From: Desulfobulbaceae bacterium
GTDB lineage: Bacteria > Desulfobacterota > Desulfobulbia > Desulfobulbales > Desulfurivibrionaceae
DNA: 11,124 nucleotides
Direction: 5' to 3'
NCBI GenBank assembly: GCA_003517965.1
Contig: DOZO01000030.1
Location: 62,350 to 73,473, forward strand
Position 1 is the first letter of the stretch; every line of letters begins with the position of its first letter. Under the pieces are notes generated by a model. That model searched no databases. It had not been told where the DNA came from and saw only the letters and a list, made by a program, of their open reading frames with translations. Shown here in pieces: positions 7,257 to 11,124 of this stretch. The position numbers and the translations under genes were made by a program.

Positions 7257-8603
7257 CTATCCCTGCTGAAAAGTCAGCCAGCGGCTTTGGGCTGAGGAGC
7301 TTAAAACCCCAACCGGATCGACATAGTCGTAAACCTTTGCCTGCTTGTCGTGAGCTGGGCGCAGCACCCGGCCCACCACCTGCAGAAGGCGACCCGTGAA
7401 CTTGATCGGCGTGGTGAGAAAGAGGGTGGCAAGGTCCGGACAGTCGAAGCCTTCGCCGATGAGCTGCACCGTGGAAATCAGCACCTTGACCTCTCCCTGG
7501 CGGATAGAATCCACCATGGCGGTGCGCTTCTCTGCCGGGAGCTTGCCGGTAAGTACCGCGCTCTGACAGTCCTGTTTTTTAAGGAGCGCGGCCAGATCCT
7601 CGCAATGCTTGACCCGGTCGCTGACTACCAGAATGGTGCCCGGTGAGGTGGATCGTTCTTTAAGAATATCTTCGGCGATCAGCTGGTTTCTTGCCGTGTT
7701 GCCGCAGAGCGCTTTCATTAGTGCCTGGTAGTTGCCCCGGTAGACATAGCGAAAATCGGTGGCCCTCTGGATGAATTCCGGTTTGAGTATGGCCCCGCTT
7801 TCGTGCAGATCGAGGGTTTCCACCTTGAAGGCCCGGTCGCCTAAGGCCATATAGATCAGCTTGGTCAGGCCATCTCGGCGGAAGGCGGTGGCCGATAGGC
7901 CCAGCATGTACTGGCAGTCAAAGGCACTTACCACCTCGGTGAACAGCGAGGCCGGCACCCGGTGGCATTCGTCCACGCAGAGCTGGCCGAAATGGGCGGG
8001 CAGCCCTTCCAGTCTGTTTTTGGCCGAGTTGACAATGGCGATGGTGACGGGGGCCAGAGAGAAATGGCCGTCACCGATCATCCCGGCTTCCAGACCAAGA
8101 AAGGTCCTGATCCTCTCCACCCACTGATAAAGAAGCTCCTTGGTGTGAACCAGCACCAGGGTCGGCTGACCTCGCTTGGCGATCACCGCCAGGGCAATCA
8201 CCGTTTTGCCCGAGCCGGTGCCGGCCTCAAGCACTCCGAAATCATGACGGGTTATGGCGGCAATGGCCTCCTCCTGATAAGGTCGCAGCTTACCCGCAAA
8301 GTTGAACTCCACAGGGGAGACGGTTGTGCGCTGGTCGATGATCCGCGGGTCCTGGCGCATGAATTTCCGGGCCAGAAGAATGGCGTGGTTGGCGTAGCCT
8401 CGGGGAAAGGTGAGGGCACCGTTCTGTTCAGTGTAGAAATAGAGATGGGATTTAAGTTTTTTGCCCATCCAGCGGCTGTATTTCTTGGCCTCGAGGTATT
8501 CGGGGTTGTCGATGGTCAGCTGCTTTTTGAGGGCCTCGGCCAGAGAGGCTGAGGCGCCGCGCAGGGAGGCTTGCGCGCCAACGGTAAGGGTGAACATGGT
8601 CAT
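7257..8603 (-). CDS. Superfamily 2 DEAD/DEAH-box helicase, XPB/UvsW-like
   Basis: The 448-residue protein has all the main SF2 motifs: RPYQ before motif I, Walker A EAGTGSGKT (126-134), motif Ia VHTKEL (152-157), motif II DECH (211-214), motif III SAT (237-239), motif V STVQLIGEGFDCP (377-389) and motif VI QVVGRVLRP (408-416). DECH with a GEGFDCP motif V points to the XPB/SSL2/UvsW group of DNA-directed helicases rather than RNA DEAD-box proteins. The first 100 residues contain a PEYLEAKKYSRWMGKK segment like the N-terminal domain of phage-type branch-migration helicases. No nuclease domain is present. Its ATG overlaps the slyX stop as ATGA (8600-8603), without a good ribosome site of its own, so translation is probably coupled. 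An ATG two codons later (8597) is an alternative start. A role in DNA repair or fork remodelling is inferred. Confidence 0.9.
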   Translation of the reverse strand: MTMFTLTVGAQASLRGASASLAEALKKQLTIDNPEYLEAKKYSRWMGKKLKSHLYFYTEQNGALTFPRGYANHAILLARKFMRQDPRIIDQRTTVSPVEFNFAGKLRPYQEEAIAAITRHDFGVLEAGTGSGKTVIALAVIAKRGQPTLVLVHTKELLYQWVERIRTFLGLEAGMIGDGHFSLAPVTIAIVNSAKNRLEGLPAHFGQLCVDECHRVPASLFTEVVSAFDCQYMLGLSATAFRRDGLTKLIYMALGDRAFKVETLDLHESGAILKPEFIQRATDFRYVYRGNYQALMKALCGNTARNQLIAEDILKERSTSPGTILVVSDRVKHCEDLAALLKKQDCQSAVLTGKLPAEKRTAMVDSIRQGEVKVLISTVQLIGEGFDCPDLATLFLTTPIKFTGRLLQVVGRVLRPAHDKQAKVYDYVDPVGVLSSSAQSRWLTFQQG

Positions 8604-8779
8604 GGGCGGTCTGCGTCACGGGGGGCAAGGTTTTCGGCCAGCAGATGGGCCAGACGGGTGCATTCTTTTTCCAGCGCGTCAAGCTGGGTTTGCTGACCGA
8701 TCAGGGCGGCATTCAGCTCTTCGAGGGCGATTTCCTGAAAGGCCAGGCGGGTTTCCAGTTCGATGATCCGGTGTTCCAT
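8600..8779 (-). CDS. slyX: SlyX family protein
   Basis: The 59-residue protein is almost entirely a predicted coiled coil. Residues 4-27 (IIELETRLAFQEIALEELNA) match the conserved start of E. coli SlyX, which has ELESRLAFQEITIEELN. It is somewhat shorter than the E. coli protein (about 72 residues) and lacks the proline-rich tail. The function of SlyX is not established. I chose the ATG at 8779 because the SlyX homology starts there and AGGA lies 6 nt upstream; the open frame continues upstream to 8989 but that extension lies in the intergenic promoter region and is not SlyX-like. The stop codon overlaps the start of the helicase gene (ATGA). The gene is divergent from ettA, and a Fur-like sequence lies 34 bp upstream of its start. 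Confidence 0.88.
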   Translation of the reverse strand: MEHRIIELETRLAFQEIALEELNAALIGQQTQLDALEKECTRLAHLLAENLAPRDADRP

Positions 8780-8812
8780 GGGGTATCCTGGTGAACGATT
8801 ACGAGGCTGTTT

Positions 8813-8831
8813 GATTATGATTATCATCATG
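8813..8831. promoter_or_regulatory. Fur-box-like sequence upstream of slyX
   Basis: GATTATGATTATCATCATG (plus strand) agrees with the E. coli Fur consensus GATAATGATAATCATTATC at 15 of 19 positions by direct alignment. On the minus strand the same bases supply possible -10 hexamers for slyX (GATAAT at 8825-8820, CATAAT at 8819-8814), so binding there would block slyX-helicase transcription. The ettA promoter is more than 100 bp away. Similarity is seen directly; control by Fur is inference. Confidence 0.45.
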
Positions 8832-8842
8832 CCCTGCTTTGC

Positions 8843-8889
8843 AAAAAAAAGAAAGAGCCAAGCCACGTTCAAACCTCTTTCCTTTTTTT
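8843..8889. repeat. A-tract / stem / T-tract hairpin between slyX and ettA
   Basis: GAAAGAG (8851-8857) pairs with CTCTTTC (8875-8881), preceded by eight A and followed, after one C, by seven T. This allows a roughly 14-bp stem with a 17-nt loop. The layout resembles a bidirectional intrinsic terminator, yet it lies between divergent genes. It may insulate the two promoters, or the A/T tracts may act as promoter UP-like or bent DNA. Confidence 0.3.
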
Positions 8890-8947
8890 CGAGCGCATCA
8901 TTTTGCAAAGTGAAGATTTTTCTACTTTGTGCTATCCTTGCACACCT

Positions 8948-8953
8948 TATAAT
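8948..8953 (+). promoter_or_regulatory. Putative -10 element of the ettA promoter
   Basis: A perfect TATAAT lies 35 bp upstream of the ettA ATG. The -35 is weak: TTTGTG (8926-8931, 16-bp spacer) or TTGTGC (8927-8932, 15-bp spacer). A CAAAGT/ACTTTG inverted repeat (8906-8911 and 8924-8929) runs into the -35 region. The predicted transcript would have a leader of roughly 30 nt. Confidence 0.4.
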
Positions 8954-8988
8954 AATCAAGAATCTTTTTTGCCGAGGAGTTGCCCCCA

Positions 8989-10674
8989 ATGAGCGTTGAA
9001 CCTAATAAAATTATCTATTCTATGATCAGGGTCGCCAAGTTTTACGACAAAAAACCCATCCTGAAAGACATCAGCCTCTCTTATTTTTACGGGGCCAAGA
9101 TCGGGGTTCTGGGCATGAACGGCTCGGGCAAATCGTCGCTGTTGCGGATCCTGGCCGGGGTGGACAAGGAGTTCAACGGCGAAACTCACATCTCCCAAGG
9201 ACTGACCGTGGGCTATCTGGAGCAGGAGCCCCTGCTCGATGAGGGCCGGACCGTGATCGAGATCGTCCGCGAAGGGGCACAGGAGGCAGTGGACCTGCTG
9301 GCCGAATTCGAGGAGATCAACAACAAGTTCGCTGAGCCCATGGATGACGAGGCCATGGACAAGCTCATCGCCAGGCAGGGGGTGGTGCAGGAGAAACTCG
9401 ATACTCTGGATGCCTGGGATCTTGACGCCCGGCTGGACATGGCCATGGATGCCCTGCGCTGCCCGCCGGGGGAGACCGAAGTTTCAGTGCTCTCCGGTGG
9501 CGAGAAACGGCGGGTGGCCCTCTGCCGTCTGCTCCTGAAAAAGCCAGATATTCTGCTGCTTGATGAGCCCACCAACCATCTGGATGCCGAGACCGTCTCC
9601 TGGCTGGAGCAGCATCTCCAACGCTACGAAGGCACGGTCATCGCCGTGACCCATGACCGTTATTTTCTCGACAACGTGGCGGGCTGGATTCTGGAGCTGG
9701 ATCGGGGGCAGGGCATCCCCTGGAAGGGCAACTATTCATCCTGGCTGGAGCAGAAGGAAAAGCGGTTGGCCAAGGAGGAAAAGGAAGAGAGCAAGCGGCG
9801 CAAGACCCTACAGCACGAGTTGGAGTGGATTCGTCTAAGCCCCAAGGGGCGGCACAGCAAGTCCAAGGCCAGAATCCAAGCATATGAAGAGCTGTTGGGC
9901 AAGGAGGCGGAGAAGCGGACTCAGGATCTGGAGATCTACATCCCGCCCGGACCGCGCCTGGGCAAGATAGTCATCGAGGCTGAGGGGATAGCCAAATCAT
10001 TTGGCGACCGGCTGCTTTTTGATAATCTTACCTTCTCCCTGCCACCCGGCGGCATCGTCGGGGTAATCGGCCCCAATGGCGCGGGCAAGACCACGTTGTT
10101 CAAGATGATCACCGGCCAGGATCAGCCTGATTCCGGCAGCATCCGCCTGGGCGAGGCGGTGAAGCTTGCCTATGTGGATCAGTCCCGCGAGGTGCTGGAC
10201 CCGGAACAAACGATCTGGCAGGCCATCACCGAAGGCCAGGAAACTATCCTCATGGGCAACCGCGAGGTGAATTCCCGGGCCTATGTGGGCAGATTCAACT
10301 TCTCCGGCACCGATCAGCAGAAAAAAGTGGGGCTGCTTTCCGGCGGTCAACGTAATCGGGTGCATCTGGCCAGAATGCTTAAGGAAGGGGCCAACGTCAT
10401 CCTGTTGGACGAGCCCACCAACGACCTGGATATCAACGCCCTGCGGGCTCTCGAAGAGGCGCTGGAAAATTTCGGCGGCTGCGCCGTGATCATCAGCCAT
10501 GACCGCTGGTTTCTCGATCGGATCGCCACCCATATCCTCGCCTTTGAGGGGGATTCGCAGGTGCTCTGGTTCGACGGCAACTACTCCGAATACGAGGCCG
10601 ACCGCAAGGCCCGCTTAGGCGAGGCCGCCAACCAGCCGCACCGGATAAAATACCGGCATCTGACCCGGGTTTAA
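8989..10674 (+). CDS. ettA: Energy-dependent translational throttle protein EttA (ABC-F ATPase)
   Basis: The 561-residue protein has two ABC ATPase domains and no membrane segment. Domain 1 has Walker A GMNGSGKS (42-49), signature LSGGE (168-172) and Walker B with DEPTNHLD (E193). Domain 2 has GPNGAGKT (361-368), LSGGQ (450-454) and DEPTNDLD (E475). An arm insertion (about 95-135) and a charged linker (about 250-315) with KGRHSKSKAR match EttA, as do VGYLEQEP, NVAGWILELDRGQGIPWKGNYSSWLEQK, SRAYVGRFNF and the end HRIKYR. EttA binds the ribosomal E site and gates entry into the elongation cycle according to ATP/ADP level. I chose the ATG at 8989, which has GAGGAG 9 nt upstream; the TTG at 8980 directly abuts that site. 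It is transcribed alone, divergent from slyX. No resistance-type ABC-F features were noticed. Confidence 0.95.
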   Translation: MSVEPNKIIYSMIRVAKFYDKKPILKDISLSYFYGAKIGVLGMNGSGKSSLLRILAGVDKEFNGETHISQGLTVGYLEQEPLLDEGRTVIEIVREGAQEAVDLLAEFEEINNKFAEPMDDEAMDKLIARQGVVQEKLDTLDAWDLDARLDMAMDALRCPPGETEVSVLSGGEKRRVALCRLLLKKPDILLLDEPTNHLDAETVSWLEQHLQRYEGTVIAVTHDRYFLDNVAGWILELDRGQGIPWKGNYSSWLEQKEKRLAKEEKEESKRRKTLQHELEWIRLSPKGRHSKSKARIQAYEELLGKEAEKRTQDLEIYIPPGPRLGKIVIEAEGIAKSFGDRLLFDNLTFSLPPGGIVGVIGPNGAGKTTLFKMITGQDQPDSGSIRLGEAVKLAYVDQSREVLDPEQTIWQAITEGQETILMGNREVNSRAYVGRFNFSGTDQQKKVGLLSGGQRNRVHLARMLKEGANVILLDEPTNDLDINALRALEEALENFGGCAVIISHDRWFLDRIATHILAFEGDSQVLWFDGNYSEYEADRKARLGEAANQPHRIKYRHLTRV

Positions 10675-10725
10675 GGCTGGCTGTGGATAGGTGAGTAAAA
10701 CTTGCATCTTTGGGAATAAGCTGGG

Positions 10726-10781
10726 GTCAGGACAGACTTTCTGCCTTTCTTGGCATCGAATGGTAGAAAGCCAAACCTGAC
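10726..10781. repeat. Imperfect 56-bp hairpin with GGGGTCAGG motif
   Basis: GTCAGG (10726-10731) pairs with CCTGAC (10776-10781). Inside, after a 5-by-5 internal loop, CTTTCTGCC (10737-10745) pairs with GGTAGAAAG (10762-10770) with one G-T wobble, leaving a 16-nt loop. GGGGTCAGG next to a palindrome recalls the ends of elements mobilised by REP-associated tyrosine transposases, from general knowledge; no transposase gene is present here. There is no T-run after it, so a standard ettA terminator is unlikely. Confidence 0.35.
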
Positions 10782-10817
10782 GCTGGTGTGTCCGCTGGAG
10801 TGAGCCAAAATTTCCCC

Positions 10818-10846
10818 TGTACAGTGCTCTTTATGGCTGCTACAAT
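10818..10846 (+). promoter_or_regulatory. Putative promoter of the Phd/YefM antitoxin gene
   Basis: TGTACA (10818-10823, 4 of 6 to TTGACA), a 17-bp spacer, and TACAAT (10841-10846, 5 of 6 to TATAAT) form a sigma70-type promoter 36 bp before the antitoxin ATG. The -35 lies within the 8-bp palindrome CTGTACAG (10817-10824). Antitoxins of this family repress their own promoter, which fits such palindromes. Confidence 0.5.
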
Positions 10847-10848
10847 TA

Positions 10849-10864
10849 GGGCTATTAACAGCCC
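10849..10864. promoter_or_regulatory. Possible antitoxin operator (inverted repeat)
   Basis: GGGCT (10849-10853) and AGCCC (10860-10864) are inverted copies separated by 6 nt, lying between the -10 element and the Shine-Dalgarno of the antitoxin gene. The position fits the autoregulatory operator known for Phd/YefM modules. The arms are short, so this is tentative. Confidence 0.28.
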
Positions 10865-10882
10865 TTCAAGGAGGACCATATC

Positions 10883-11124
10883 ATGAATACCAGATTTTCA
10901 GAGGATATCATCCCGTTAAGCGATCTGAAAGCAAACCCCGGTAAAGTCATCCGGCATGTCGCCGAGGCGCACCGGCCGGTCTTGTTGACCTGCCGCGGAC
11001 GAGGGGTGGCGGTGGTGCAGGATCTGCGGGATTATGAAAAGGCCGAAGAGGAATGTTTTTTTATGCGGGCCGTGGTCAAAGGGGTGGTGGAACTGGATCA
11101 AGGACGCGAGACACCCCTTGCCGA
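10883..11124 (+). CDS. Type II toxin-antitoxin antitoxin, Phd/YefM family (3' end cut by the window)
   Basis: Eighty codons are visible and the frame is still open at the window edge. The ATG at 10883 has a near-perfect AAGGAGGA Shine-Dalgarno 7 nt upstream. The protein starts with a Phd/YefM N-terminal DNA-binding fold: IIPLSDLKANPGKVIRHVAEAHRPVLLT (residues 9-36), followed by a CRGRGVAVVQDLRDYEKAEEE strand-helix segment. The last visible part (FMRAVVKGVVELDQGRETPLA) is like the C-terminal toxin-binding helix of antitoxins paired with RelE/ParE-type toxins. Phd-type proteins neutralise the toxin and repress the operon. The toxin gene would be expected just beyond the window; its absence here is only truncation. 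A solitary antitoxin cannot be excluded. Confidence 0.88.
   Translation, partial: MNTRFSEDIIPLSDLKANPGKVIRHVAEAHRPVLLTCRGRGVAVVQDLRDYEKAEEECFFMRAVVKGVVELDQGRETPLA

Noticed and set aside
8600..8989. 129-residue version of SlyX reaching back to the ettA start
   Set aside because: The extension covers the divergent promoter region, has low-complexity hydrophobic and lysine-rich sequence, and SlyX homology begins at the ATG at 8779.
1..11124. CRISPR arrays, rRNA, tRNA, intact insertion sequences, prophage genes
   Set aside because: I saw no spaced direct repeats, tRNA-like cloverleaf, rRNA stretches, transposase or phage structural genes in this reading.

Overview
The window is a compact bacterial chromosome segment, about half G+C, with short intergenic gaps. 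Nothing in it fixes the species. The mix of a large dCache sensor kinase, an HD-GYP response regulator, a TerC-family protein, SlyX, EttA and a Phd/YefM antitoxin suits a Gram-negative proteobacterium-like lineage. Desulfobacterota (former Deltaproteobacteria) is my best guess, by inference only. No rRNA, tRNA, CRISPR array or intact transposase gene is visible.

Left part (1-5028, all genes on the minus strand): a signal-transduction block. In transcription order it holds a membrane sensor histidine kinase (dCache-HAMP-PAS-HisKA-HATPase), a stand-alone receiver that overlaps the kinase by 10 bp, and, 2 nt further on, a REC / GAF-like / HD-GYP cyclic-di-GMP phosphodiesterase. After a 205-bp gap with three repeat structures comes a single-domain STAS protein. 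The three-gene core looks like one translationally coupled unit: an extracytoplasmic signal would feed a free receiver and a c-di-GMP-degrading output. The STAS protein may belong to the same physiology but is probably a separate unit.

Middle part (5163-8779, minus strand): two short operons. One is a PLP-dependent class I/II aminotransferase followed 26 bp later by a TerC-family membrane protein. The other is slyX followed by an XPB/UvsW-like superfamily 2 helicase sharing an ATGA stop/start overlap. Upstream of each operon lies an AT-rich palindromic, Fur-box-like sequence (7201-7226 and 8813-8831), so metal-responsive control is a reasonable hypothesis.

Right part (8780-11124, plus strand): ettA, an ABC-F translation factor, is divergent from slyX and has a perfect TATAAT -10. 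After a 208-bp gap containing a hairpin with a GGGGTCAGG motif, a Phd/YefM antitoxin gene begins with a good promoter and Shine-Dalgarno sequence and runs off the window; its toxin partner would be expected just outside.

Most genes are familiar families. The observations most worth following are the unusual middle domain of the HD-GYP protein, the two Fur-like operators on non-iron operons, the coupled slyX-helicase pair, and several unexplained intergenic repeats.
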